A stretch of DNA of 64,000 nt from Hirudinaria manillensis (Eukaryota; Annelida; Clitellata; Hirudinida; Hirudinidae), in assembly GCA_034509925.1 (NCBI GenBank), contig CM067537.1:827001-891000 (forward strand). The letters run 5' to 3'. The translations under genes and the position numbers were made by a program. Every line of letters begins with the position of its first letter. The stretch's first letter is position 1. The notes below the pieces were generated by a model, which was given only the letters and a program-made list of their open reading frames with translations, ran no database searches and was not told the origin of the DNA. Positions 10,048-22,800 of this stretch are shown in pieces.

Positions 10048-11417
10048 AACTTGGATAATTCACAAGATGTTAATTTAATGTTCGGAATTATTACAAGAAA
10101 CATTAGATGCCTCTTTCTTAGCTGCACCTGTTTGTATATGTTTTGAGACTTTGTTCCGATCACGGGTAGAATTTCAAGTTCTCACGGGCAGCGGCTTAAC
10201 AATAACATAACTGCGAGGCTGAGTGAACCAAAGTCCAGCGATTCGTTCGCCTGAAGCAATCTGTTTCGGCACCCCGGCTCGACTCGGTCATATAAGTGAC
10301 ATCCCACTCCAGCTGGCGGGTTCTTCCATCGCCCCTTTGCGGACAGTCAGGAATCTGGGGGTCTACTTGGACTCTTCCCTTTCCATGAAGTCCCATGTTA
10401 ATCGGGTTTCTGCTGCCTGCTATGCCAAGCTTGTCATCCTCAAGGAGGCGAAGCCATTCCTACCACCTGAGGCTTTCCGGTCTCTCACTATTCAATTTAT
10501 TCCAGCGCGGCTTGACTACTGCAACTCTCTGTTGGTAAATTTCAACCACCAAGTCATCAGCACCTTCCAGACCGTCATGAACACGACCGCCAGGCTCATA
10601 CAAGGAGGGAGGCTATCGGACCATATCTTCCCGGTACTTGCTAATCTTCACTGGCTGAAGATCCCGGAGCGGGTACTATACAAGACTGCCCACCTAGTCT
10701 ATAAGGCCGCCACAGGTCAAGCCCCTCGGTACTTGACTGAACTACTGACTAGTACCAGAGCTGTCCCTGGCAGGGCATCACTCCGCTCATCCAAGACCAG
10801 GACCTGGGCGTTCCACGGTCTCGCAGTGTCAGGCAGGGTGATCGGGCCTTCTATGTCGCCGCTCCTGTGATCTGGAACCTGCTTCCTCCGAACATTCGTC
10901 TGGTTCAGTCGTCAGAAGCCTTCAAATTCGGACTGAAAACCCATCTATTTGCGACCTCATATCAATAATTCTTTAATCTATAGTTTGCCTTTTTTCCCTG
11001 TCTCTATTATTTTATTTTATTCCATTTTGTTCACTCACTTTTATTTTAACCTTATCTTATCTTATTTTTTATTTCATATTTCATAGAATGCAAATATGTG
11101 AGCTCTTGTCGCCGTGCCTTTACATCCCTTCGGGATTACATCGAGCACGTAAAATGTTAGATAAATAAATGTAAATGTAAATGTAAACTACATTGAAACA
11201 AAACATTTTGATAACTAACTTGGATAATTCACAAGATGTTAATTTAATGTTCGGAGTTATTACAAGAAACATTAGATGCCTCTCTCTTAGCTGTACCTGT
11301 TGGTATATGTTTTGAGATTTTGTTCCGATCACGGGTAGAATTTCAAGTCCACACGGCCAGCGGCTTAACAATAACATAAATGCGAGGCTGAGTGAACCAA
11401 TGTCCAGCGATTCGTTC
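10048..11417. repeat. 201-bp direct repeats (10048-10248, 11217-11417) either side of a LINE fragment
   Basis: Both copies begin AACTTGGATAATTCACAAGA and end CAGCGATTCGTTC, with scattered differences. The sequence right after the second copy (AAACTACATTGAAACAAAA) also follows the LINE tail. So a segment of about 230 bp was duplicated in tandem and the LINE lies inside the first copy. In units B and C only the end of one copy is present. Confidence 0.75.
10249..11190 (+). mobile_element. 5'-truncated CR1/L2-like non-LTR retrotransposon, 3' end
   Basis: The frame 10223-10870 carries the C-terminal part of a CR1/L2-type reverse transcriptase: VRNLGVYLDSSLSMKSHVN, LDYCNSLL, LHWLKIPERVLYKTAHLVYK, QAPRYL. 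After one frame change it continues through VIWNLLPPNIRL and KFGLKTHLF to a stop near 10969. It ends in repeated TGTAAA units (about 11170-11187), the simple-repeat tail typical of this clade. The catalytic YxDD part is missing, so it is a dead 5'-truncated copy. Confidence 0.8.
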
Positions 11418-12390
11418 AAACTACATTGAAACAAAAAATTTTGATATGCTTAGAGCAAAATTTATGATGTGAATCACAAGAAATTTGGTGGTTTACTGAA
11501 ATAGCCGATTGATAATGAGCTTCCGATATAATTCCAACAAAACGTTTTAAACATCGACTTTGCCTCGGTTCAGATCTATTGTTTACAATATATAAAGTTT
11601 TGGGCATTTGCCAAAGCACAGCTATGGTTCTGATATTGAATATGCATAAATATTTTGAGGTAGTTTTCATTACGGAGATTCTTTTTATATTTTTATTTTT
11701 TGCGCAAAGGCTGCTCTATGACCTGGATATTTTCATGGCATTGTATAAAATTTGTTAGTTTTATCCATGAGGTGTTTACATGAGATATTTCGACAAGAAT
11801 TTATGACATACTTCAAAATGTATTTTATTTTAGTTGTTATTATGAGTAATAGTAAATATTTTAAACCAAATTTTTACAATAACTTTGGCTAAGAAATTAG
11901 TTCAAATTTGTGGACGTGGTCTGTCACTGTTTACTTTGCGAAATAGGAAGTCATCGATTTAATGGAAAAGAAATGATATGCATTACTGAGATAGTTGATT
12001 TGAAAACATATTTAGTAATATATATATGAGGACGAATGTTTGTACACATATTGCAGTTACATTCTTCTGCAAATATATTCAGCTTGTTTAAAACGATTGT
12101 GATATCTGCATCACAAGTAGCAATATAACCTAGTATTTGAATATTTAAAAATCAACCGTTTGAGATAAAAATGTTTATTTAAAAAAATGAATGTCGGAAT
12201 CTATTTTTTGAAGATCTCAAAAATCGGGAACATTTTTTAATTAATAATAAAACCTTTAAAGCCGACTTTATATCCTGGAGGCTTCCGGCTTCAAATTTCC
12301 AATCGTTCAAATCATTGTAAACAAGCAAATTTAAAATAAATATATGCCAATGAAAGGCAAATAAGACGTGCGTCTGCAGTAATAAGTTAG
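11418..12390. other. Spacer conserved in all three tandem units
   Basis: The same sequence is found near 23905-25143 and 32695-33730. It has no receptor exon I can support. A minus-strand frame of 85-100 codons ending near 11416 recurs in each unit, but the units are too similar for that to prove coding. In units B and C a segment with AACTCTACCTAACGGCCCTAG is present (24335, 33135) that unit A lacks. Confidence 0.35.
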
Positions 12391-13184
12391 AAGAATCTTC
12401 CTTTGTTGAAGAAAGTGCTTATAGGTTCAGGGAAAATGCCTTCAGGAAAGCTAATTATTCCTGCCAGATGATTGCAATCACAACAACTATACCGTATGAT
12501 AATAGAAGTAATGCGACAGAAAGTGGTATGACTTTATAGTCTCATTTCTTTTTATTAACGCAACTGCCAATTTTACGAGTACGTTTATTAAACAGCTTAT
12601 GGCGCCAGATGTTGAGAAAGAATTAGGTGCATAAGATTGCCTGAAATCTTGAAGTTCACTTATCTTCTGTAATGTCTATTATTGGTGTTATGGCTTATTT
12701 CACTACTGATATTTAATACCGGCTGTTGTTAAAAGATCTTTAACGTAGCGAACAAATTAGTCAATGGATCATCGGTAATTTAAAAAAAAAACAAAAATAA
12801 ATTGTTTGATGTAACGATTTCGTATCTTATGAATATTCCTTTTCTCGAATATTGAAAACTATCAGTTATTTATAGGGTCGCCGGTATAAAATAAAAGTCT
12901 TTTAATATTTAAATGAAATAATGATCAAATGGTCATCGGAAAATTTGACTAACTGAGAAAATCTTAGGTTCCAGAAAACGTAACCGATATCGTTTTATGA
13001 AAAGAGTGAGGAATATTTTTTACGTAGTCATTCGAGCAGCATTTGCAACCTGCCTATTTTGCTTACTTTGGTAATTGTCATATTAAACAATTAAAAAGTA
13101 TTAATAAGAATTTGTGTAATTTTAAAATTTATTTTCAATCAATCTAGCACCTCCGAGTCGGAATCGGATACGATAAGAACTTGA
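12391..13184 (+). CDS. Type II membrane-anchor cassette (linker, TM, tail) of unit A
   Basis: Three exons with the splice phases used for gene A's own anchor: a 135-nt linker (12391-12525, phase 1 to 1), a 103-nt TM exon (12968-13070, phase 1 to 2) and a tail (13148-13184). The linker is ionic and then Thr/Asn-rich, ending ATES. The TM exon has a very basic stop-transfer start (RKRNRYRFMKRVRN) and a hydrophobic run ending in Cys after splicing. The tail reads TSESESDTIRT then stop. No ectodomain exons stand between gene A's tail and this cassette. It is either an alternative 3' end of gene A or the remains of a deleted gene. All three exons are open here; in unit B the same cassette is broken. 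Confidence 0.6.
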
Positions 13185-13839
13185 ATGGGATGAATTTGGA
13201 ACGGCACCAATTTGACCGAATAGTTCAGCATTTTCAAGATGTTTGAATCATTGAATTTGTTGAGCTTCAGAAATTCATTTAATTTCACACTTTGAGGTTT
13301 TTTTTTTTTAAATTAATAAAGAATGGAAGTCATTTAAAACTCATGCCAGAAACTTCACCAAAAAAAAAGAAAGAAAGACAAACACATCATTAAATTCTTA
13401 TCATCATGATCACAACCATCATTATCATCATAAACACGAACTGCAAGTTGAAACGAATTTTAGTGACAAATAACTTCCTGATATGGCAATAAAAAATATT
13501 GCGATGAAATTGATTGATTGGAGCTGTTGAACCTGATAATGTTGATTCATATACATATTGGATGAAATCAAACTCTTAAGAAGTTTGGAAGTTTATATAA
13601 AATATCTGCATAAATTAATTAATATCCATTCCGCAATGAATGTAAATCTAAAATGGTTGCGGATAATCTAACAGATTTTTATATGAAATATATACTAACT
13701 ATAGTACAATTTTTTTTATAGAGTCCTTACACATTCCGATAACGTCATAAGAACGTAAACAATGGTAACAACGGCTTGCTATCTCAAAATTAGCGAAGAT
13801 GTGAAAAAGTTGGTTTTAAACTTGATTACCTTATTCACG
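13185..13839. other. Junction between units A and B and upstream region of gene B
   Basis: After the type II tail the sequence runs into a short piece resembling the region that follows type I tails (about 13400-13480). At about 13490 it joins the upstream region seen before genes A and C. The type III anchor cassette expected here is missing, so a deletion or unequal exchange joined the two units. Confidence 0.45.
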
Positions 13840-16800
13840 ATGCCCATATATCCGCACAAGTTATATTTCACAGTTATCATTTTTTACTTTCTAGCAGGTC
13901 AGTCGTTGCCGAGTTATTGATAAAGTTGCAGTCACGTTTTTGTCCTTAACAAATAAAATAAAAAAATTTCTTAAAGTTTTATTCGCGAATTCATCCAGAG
14001 TCAGATGCAAAAAATGTGGCCTTTAAGAAATCAGGATCGTTCTGCGATAAGGCGGTGTCAAACAAAATATTCGACGGAGTCATAGTTTATAAGCAAAGTG
14101 TCTTTATGGAAGACTGTGGTCATTCGTTTGTAATGATTAATTTAAAAAAGGCATACAGCATACAGTATGTGGTTGTTTACCACGGAGAAAGTAAGTTTTG
14201 CGTAATATTAATATCCATAATTACAGTTATTAATAGTGGCATAATCACAGAAAGATACCGGGCTTGTTAGCCAGCCAATTAAAATAGCACACACATTTTA
14301 AAAATAAGTGAGAGTCATTTATTTATTTTATTAGAAATCTATTTTTATTGCAAATGATATTTTTATTATAAACCTTCAAATAATTAATATCTTACACGCA
14401 GAAAGTAAAGAGGCTCTGGATTTCTTCACCGTTAAGTTGATAGTTGATGCGAGCACTGAAATTTGCGGATTGCACCCTAGCAAAAGCTTACCTGTTGGTC
14501 AGGGCATAAGAATCAATTGCCGTGACATAAATAAATTATTTACAGACGTAAAACTAGAGCTGCAACAACCGAAAGCTTTAGACTTAGCCGAAATTGAAGT
14601 CCACAGCTTTGGTAAAGCCTAACTTTTTAAATTTCCGATCCAATATTCCGAAATTTCGTAAAATTCCCGAAAAACTTCATTTTAGCTTTAGAATCGGACA
14701 CCTACGTGCTATTATATCAAGGTTGCTACGCATTTGTTGAAGGCCAAACTCATAAAATGAGTTGGAAGGATTGTCAACGGAAGTGCTTCGATGAAAATTA
14801 TGTATTTGCCGCCATTCAGGTGGAAAATTTCAGATTTCCTATTTTTTAGTTTCAGATAAATATGTTGCAGTGAATAAATTATGACTGCTCTAATAATTGC
14901 AACGTTGATATAAGTATTTATTTGTAATAAATTTGCGATTATCTTTGATATTGCTGCATTTTGATGCCTAAGCATCAATTATTGTTATTTGCATAATTTC
15001 TATTAAAGTATAATTATGATGATCACATTGAATTAAATACTAAATATATCCTGGACTTATTTCCTTTTATTTATCATTTCATCGATGGAGATAATATTAT
15101 TATTATAGATAATTATATTATATTATATTGTAATAACCCGGGGTCCTCAAACTGATTATGGAAGGTCAGATTTATTGAAAGTGTTCAGATGGCTTGGAAG
15201 ATATACAATGCTGCCAGAAACTGTATCTGGAACCACAGATATGATTTGTTCTTGTTTTTACAGAGTTCCTCTCCTATTTCCTCGCAACATAGAAGTATCA
15301 CTTTTTTGTATAGTTTTCAATCGAAAGCAATCTGTTGGATATTTAACTGCTTCATCTGCTTCCACAACATTGTCGATGGACTTAAACGTGACTGCCTCGC
15401 TTTGAATGATTACTATTGCTCAGTTCATAGACGTATTCTTGGCCTCAATAATAGCTCGTTCACTCAGCCAATCATGATTCTATATTTGGAAGTACTTTTT
15501 CAACCAATTCTTTTGACGTCACGAAATTACAGAAATTATGAGGCATCGAAATTCGTCCTGAAGTCAGATCAACCATTTCGCATTTGCATTACTGCTAACT
15601 TGATTATAACTTATATGGATCTTCTGTATAAATAATGTCCATCATATACTGTAACTGTTATTACAGACCAATTATGATGTTTGTTTTTCCTTTGTCTATT
15701 ATGTTTGTTTTTAATTCTAGATTTCGTGTTAATAAATGTTAATTTTGTTGAATCCCGAACTTTTCCTATACCAGTTATATTGGTAAATATTTGAATAAAA
15801 TGAACCATAAACTAAACAGAGTAGTGAATTATCGTGAATATTGCGGATAATAATTTGTTGATGACGTTGAAAAATATTTAAAGGCAAATAGTCTTTGTTC
15901 TTGCACTAATACCATTGGAGCAAGATTTGTGTTAGATGAAACACAATGTAAAATTGCATGTAAAGGTCAACAAAGATATTGCGGTGGAGAAAATGGATTT
16001 TCCATTTACTTGAGTAAGTATGCAAATGTTAACATTTTAATTGATTTCATTTGCGTTGGTTAGAAAGTCGTGATTGGTTTTAAATCTAAATTTTTAGTAA
16101 TACATATTTAATATTTGTTATAGTCAAGCCTCCTCTTCCTCATTACGTGGAATGTTATAGTCATAATAACAATTATTCTGGTCCCGTACTGCCTGTAACC
16201 ATAGAAGCGTGTCTAAACAGGTGCATTAATTGGACATATTTTGGCTTGAAGGTAAAAACATCATAAGAAAAAGTTATCAATTTCTGTTTTTAATTCTGTC
16301 AGCTTTTTATAATTGACCTTAAAGCATATTGTTGTAACCCGGGGTCTGCTGAATTATTTAACGTAAGGATAACTTTATTGGATTTAACTAATGGCTAGAA
16401 GATCTGGTCGATTGCTTGTCTTGATCGGAACTACGTAATGACTCGAATCGTCTTCGAAATGAAAGATTCTGAATATTAACTAAACTTTAGGGATTAATGT
16501 TAGGGATCCAACATTGCCCCCTCCTTAAATCTGTTCGTCCCGAACAGGCTGATCTGTTTCTCCGTGATATTTTGCTAATCGATTGCTGTGAACCACTTTC
16601 TTTCTAGTGCTTGTTGACTTCTGTATGCGGTATATCACGTCGTTTATTTTCTTTATGATTCGGTATGGTCCTTCCCAATCTTTTTGTAACTTTGGTGACT
16701 TTCCTTTTTTTCGTAGGGGGTTGTATAGCCAGACTAGTTCATCTTCCTTAAAACTTACATCATTGGCTTGCCTATCGTATCTCGCTTTGGCTTGATCGCT

Positions 16801-19800
16801 ATTAACACTAATATTTTTCCGGGCAACCTGATGTGTGTCGGCCAGTGTATTTCTGAGGCTTGAAACGGTAGTCACATGTCGACTTAGGTTCCTCTGCTCT
16901 TCCGAACATCATATCGGCGGGTAGACGAATCTCCCTCCCGAATGTCATTTTCGATGGACTGATTCCTGTCGTTTTATGCACGGCTGTCCTGTAGGCCATA
17001 AGAAAAAGTGGCAGGTATCTGTTCCAGTCATCTTGCTGTTCACTTACCATTTTTGATAAATACTGTTCCATGGTCCTGTTAAATCTATCGACCATACCGT
17101 CTGATTGCGGATGCAATGCAGTGGTTCTTGTCTTATGGATTCCAAGGTTTTCGCATAGCTCTTGAAATATTTTCGACTCGAAATTCCTTCCTTGGTCCGA
17201 ATGTAACTCTAATGGTACCCCGAATCGACTAATCCAATTATTTACGAGAGCATCAGCATACATTCTCCGCCTCCTGATTTGGCAGTGCAAACGCTTCAGT
17301 CCATTTGGTGAAGTAATCGCTGATCAATAATATGTACCGATTTCCCTTCTTTGATGCAGGGAATGGTCCGGCAATATCCAAAGCTATTCTTTCAAAAGGT
17401 ACTCCTACATTATACGGTTGCATTAGACCTTTAGTCTTCTTTTGAGGACCTTTACTGGTTGCGCAATTATTGCAATTTCTACACCACTCCTCAACGTCTT
17501 GTTTGTAGTGCAACCAGTAAAACCTCTCCCTCACTTTCCTGATGGTTTTATTCACTCCTAGGTGTCCGCCTGAGGTTCCGTTATGGAATTCTTGTAACAC
17601 CTCAGAGACGCAAGATCTCGGGAGTACTATTTGAAGGTGATAGTCGGTGCCATCCTCTGTTTCCCACTTCCTATGTACGAGTCCATTACTAATTCTCAAG
17701 GAATCCCACTGTGCCCAATAGGACTTATTAACTTCTCCGTGCTCCGCTATCTGTTGCCAATCTGGTTTCACCCCGGCCTCCATCCACTGTAGTATGGGTG
17801 CAAGTGCTTCGTCTCTTAATTGTAGATCTCGTAACCCGCTTTCCGTCCAGGGTTCGGGAGCCGTGATACGAATTCGTCGATATTCTTCGGTTTCCTCTTT
17901 TTTCTCTGCGTTGTTGCAGTGTTTGCAGTTAAGTTGACAAGGATGTCGTGATAGCTCATCAGAATTGTTGTGTATTTGACCTCTCCTGTGTTCAATATTG
18001 AACTGAAAACCCTGTAGTTTTTCAATCCACCTCCCCATTTGACCTTATGGGTTTCTAAAGTTTAACAGCCACCTCAGAGAGGCGTGATCCGTTCTTAGCA
18101 AAAACGGCTGGCCCAAAAGATATTTCTGGAAGTGTTTCATGGATTCTACTGCTGCTAGTAATTCTCTCCTGGTCACGCAATAGTTTCTTTCCGCTTTAGA
18201 CAGTGAACGGCTATAAAATGCTAGAACTTTTTCTTCATTTTCAACCTGCTGGGAAAGAACTGCCCCGATTCCACAGTTACTGGCATCTGTATCGAGGATA
18301 AAAGGTAATCCGGGGATAGGATATGCCAGGATCGGTGCCGTTGTCATAGCTTCTTTCAGATTATCAAATGCTTTCTCACAGCTGTCGTTCCAGATAAATG
18401 GCTTGCCTTTTACAGTAAGCTCATGAAGGCTTTTTGCGATGTTTGAAAAGTTGGCAATAAATCGTCTGTAATAGGTACAAAGTCCTAAGAAGCTTTGAAG
18501 TTCTTGGATATTTTTGGGTACAGGCCAATTTTTTACTACCTCGACTTTATCTGGATCTGTACTAACACCTTCAGAAGACACGATATGGCCAAGGTATTTG
18601 ACTTCTTTTTTAAAGAGTGAGCATTTCTTTGGACTCAGTTTCATGCCTGCCTCTCTAATCCTACTAAATACTTCTCGGAGGTTGACTAGATGTTCTCCAA
18701 ATGTTTTTCCGACAACAATTATGTCATCCAAATATACTAGGCATATTTTCCAATTGAGTCCCCTTAGTATGTGTTCCATTAATCTTTCAAACGTCGCTGG
18801 GGCATTGCATAGCCCGAACGGCATGACAGTGAATTGCCATAATCCTTCACCTGTCGAGAAGGCCGTTTTTTCTTTATCGTCAGGATGTAACTCCACTTGC
18901 CAGTAACCACTTTTGAGATCTAATGTGGAAAAAATGTTTGATCCCGAGAGAGTGTCTAAAGTGTCATCGATTCTAGGTAAGGGGTAGCTGTCCTTAAGTG
19001 TCATTTCGTTCAGCTTTCTATAGTCGACACAAAAACGAAGTGATCCGTCTTTCTTCTTAACGAGTACCACCGGTGAGCTCCAGGGGCTATTTGACGGTTC
19101 AATAACCCCTTGGTCTTGCATTTCTTTTATCATTTCTTTGGCGTTTGCTCTTGTAGCTAAAGGAAGTGGACGGGGGTTTTGTCGAATGGGTTTAGCACCG
19201 GCCGTATTTATTTGATGTTGCACGAGGTTAGTTCTACCCAAAGGGCTGTCTTGTTCAGCCATTATATACTGAAATTCGCTAAGCAGATTTTTTGCTTGTT
19301 GATAATCTTCTTTTTGTAGGGTTTTGTTAAAATCTTTCAGGAGATTGTCTATCAATGGTTTAGACATGTTATCTCTTTTTGTATGCTTACTTGCACTTCC
19401 ATCTAATGTTAATACGCGTTCCAAGTTCCTGCACAGTGCGATAGGTGTTCCTGTCTTGATCTGTTGTTCCCGATCGGATAGATTCATTACCCTTAGTGGA
19501 ACTCTGCCGGTGTTTAGTTTGACTAGGGCTCGTCCTATTAGTAGTCCTTGGCCAATGCCCGAATGATCTTCGACTGCTCCTATACCACATTTTATGTAGT
19601 CGCCTTCTAGTTCGCCCCAAATTAAGCTATCGGACTGTGCCGGGATGGTTTCGTTTCGTAATACCTTTACAAATGTGTCTTTGACTTCTGCACTTCCGTA
19701 GTGTAGAGGGATTTCCATCGCTCCTTGTTGATGCCGCCTTGTATGTCAATGGAAATTCCATAGCGTCGCATGAAATCCAATCCCAGTATACATTCATCTG

Positions 19801-22800
19801 TGGTAAGGGCTATCATGAATTCTTGTTTGAACGACTTGCCTCCTAGATCTACTGTAATAGTTTTGGTTCCCTGGACTGGTACTAATTCCCCTGTGGCTGT
19901 TTTTAGCTTGTAATTTCTGGCAACGGTTATTTTACTGCTTTCTGCTAACTTTGGTTGGATAATGGATGTAGATGCCCCTGTGTCTATTACAAGGTTGTAT
20001 TCCTTCCCTCCTATTTTCCCTTTAACTCCCAGCGATGATTCTTTCCCTAGTGCTGTAACGTGAAAGATGAGTGAGGCATTTCGAGTTTGATGAACCGGTC
20101 TTCGCCCCCCAAAACCGGTAGCTTCTAGTTTTCCTGATTCTGCGGTCTTCCCCAGTACTGTTGTTTTGGGGGGAATGTCGTTCTGCAATCTCGGGCTAAA
20201 TGGCCAGGCTTGTTACATCGGAAGCACCTTGGTCTTCTATCTACTTCTTGGAACCTTGATTTTCCTTGAGGTTTGCTGAGGTTATTGATTTGTTGGGATA
20301 TTCTTCTAATTATCTCATTGTCTTTATTATTGTCATTCTCCTTCTCTTTGCTTTCCTGGGCTTCAATTTTCTTTACATTCAAGCTGTATTGAAGCTCTTG
20401 CTGCCTTCATTGAGAGTGTAAAAGCCAATGCTTCCCATGAATTTTTAGTGCCATTTTGGTTTCCGCATCCCTTATCCCGTCAACGAAGGCGTCAGTTACG
20501 ATGTTTTCAATGAAATCCGTTGACTGTCCTGGGTGGGCTAGATATGCGAGCCTCCTGACGTCAGCCTCTAATTCTTGGAGTGATTCGCCCTGTTTTTGCG
20601 TACGGTTTTTTAATTCGCTTTTATGTACTTCCAGCAGGTGGCCATTACAAAATCTTCGTTCCATTGCTTATGCTATTTCTGAATAGGCTTTACAATGTAA
20701 CATTGTTTGTAAAAGCTCGGCTGCCCTCCCTCGCAGTACCATAATCAGCTCTGTTGCTTTTTCTTCCTCAGTCCATCTGTTACTTACGGCGGCAGTTTCA
20801 AACTGATGTCTGAACACGGCCCATGGTCCTTGTCCATCGAACAGTGGTGGTTTCGTCGTTTTCTCTCTTACGCACGTTTCTAATTTCGGCTCGTTTTACT
20901 TTTTAAATTTCTCTCTTTCTTTTCTCTGTTCTTCTTTCAGTGCATCTGTTTCTGCTCTGACCTGTTTTCTTAAGTCGACCATCTCCTGTTCCGTGTATGA
21001 TATGAGGTTGGCTACGTCAGTTTTACCTCCTCCCGTAGAACATCCATGGCTACCTGGAAGTTGGCTATATCGGATTTCACATCTGACCGCAAAACATCCA
21101 TGTCGGATTTCAAAACATCAATGCCGGAATTCATATCTGACCGCAAAACATCAATGCCGGAATTCATATCTGACCGCAGAGCATTATTGTCGGCTTTCAT
21201 AGCTGCCTGAAATTCTTCCAATTTTTTTTCTTTTTGATCCCCAAATTCATAATCCGACGGATCATGATTATTTTCCAAAAGCCATTCCTCGAGCCGTCCT
21301 TGTAGTTCGGCTTTTAGGCCAGTTGCATCCAGGCATCGATTCCTTAGTTCTCGTCTCAAATCGCGAACGCGCAAATCGTCCAGTATCCATTTCTGTCGTT
21401 AAACTCGCTGTCTTTACCTTTAGTGAATCGATATCCCTTTACGACGTTAAATCCCACTCCTGACACCAATGTTGTAACCCAGGGTCTGCTGAATTATTTA
21501 ACATAAGTATAACATTATTGGATTTAACTAATGGCAAAGATGGCTAGAAGATCTGGTCGATTGCTTGTCTTGATCGGAACTACTTAATGATTCGAATCGC
21601 TAGATACGTCTTCGAAATAAAAGATTCTGAATATTAACTAAACTTTAAATAATTAATTAATGTTAGGGATCCAACAATATGTTAAATTGTTAATTTTCAA
21701 TTTTTGAGGTTTTTTTACTTTTATTAAATTAGCTTAAATTCGCGAATACATATGATCTAGACCAAAGTTTCGGACGACGAGAGTGAACTTTTATAATTAT
21801 GTATTATTTTTAAATTTACGTATGACGAAGAATCCGATTTGGTATCTTTGAGGGATTTCCTGAAACTGTCAGACGTTCTGGGAATTAAAGTATAGGTGAC
21901 ATTAGTAGCTCATATGGAGTGTTTCAAGAGTTTGTTAGACGTAAGCAAGGGACATAGCTTAATTTTTAAAATGGGATATAATTAGCGCTTTTAATATGAA
22001 TAAAACAAAACGTGATTTAGATTTAAACTGAATAAGTTAAATATTGAGAATGTAATTATCGATTTTTATTCTAAGATAGGAGATCGATGTATATGCATGG
22101 GCGATATGCCAGAGACCGAAGTTGTTTCTTCCCAAACAAATTGTGTGATGAAATGCTTAAAAGACGTAAATTGGCTTTGTGGAGGTTTTCGTGGAATGTC
22201 TACATATAGAAGTAAAAATGTGTTTCTTTCACTGGATATCATGATGTCATTTCCATTAAAGATATAACAGAGAGCTAAATTGACATTTATTTATTTTTAT
22301 TTATTATTTTCTTGTCAGCTTGCATGAGAGATAATTCAATGAGTTGTTTAGACATAATTCGTTGCAAAGACAAAATGGACAAGTTTGGGGTTTGCAAATC
22401 AGGTTGTAAAGAGGGATTCCTCGGTGAACATTGCATGGAAAAAGGTGAATTGGTTTTTATTTCATTTTTGACTTTTAACACAACAGTTATATTTTTGTGG
22501 TTAGATATATTATTACACAATTATCCCATTCTACAGCTTCTAAATAATATCCTATTCGTTAATATATATATAACAATTATTTTTAACATCATGAATAATG
22601 TTTTTGAGAAGCACCTCGCACTCATTTAGCTTCAGTTTTTGTTGATGAGCCAACATCCACGCAAATGGAAACTAACACGTCTACAGAGAGTGGTATGATT
22701 CTCTATTAATCTGTAACTCTATTAATCTTACCTATTACCACTGATGTATTAAAATAAGCCGAGTGACCCTTAATTAACAAGAGAAACTTTACTGAGCGAT

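Larger units (their letters stand above)
16330..21676 (-). mobile_element. Near-complete Gypsy-type (Metaviridae) LTR retrotransposon in intron 6 of gene B
   Basis: The element is 5.35 kb and reads on the minus strand: 5' LTR 21470-21676, primer-binding site complementary to tRNA-Leu, Gag with SAP start and zinc knuckle, protease, reverse transcriptase/RNase H, integrase, polypurine tract, 3' LTR 16330-16513. Termini are TGTTG...CAACA, and the flanks are ATAT (16326-16329 and 21677-21680). Genes A (about 5141) and C (about 30357) have the same intron without the insertion. Several frame breaks within gag and pol suggest it is no longer autonomous, though one gag-to-pol shift could be programmed. 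The order RT, RNase H, integrase is that of Metaviridae, not Copia. Confidence 0.92.

Noticed and set aside
12050-12115. Possible extra EGF-like exon (EDECLYTYCSY) in the spacer after gene A
   Set aside because: Too few cysteines, no acceptor/donor pair in phase, and no match to the family's EGF exon.
18514-18906. Plus-strand ORF over the reverse transcriptase
   Set aside because: Antisense to the catalytic RT frame, which has clear motifs on the minus strand.
21451-21468. tRNA-Leu 3' end as a tRNA gene
   Set aside because: Only the last 18 bases are present and they abut an LTR; it is a primer-binding site.
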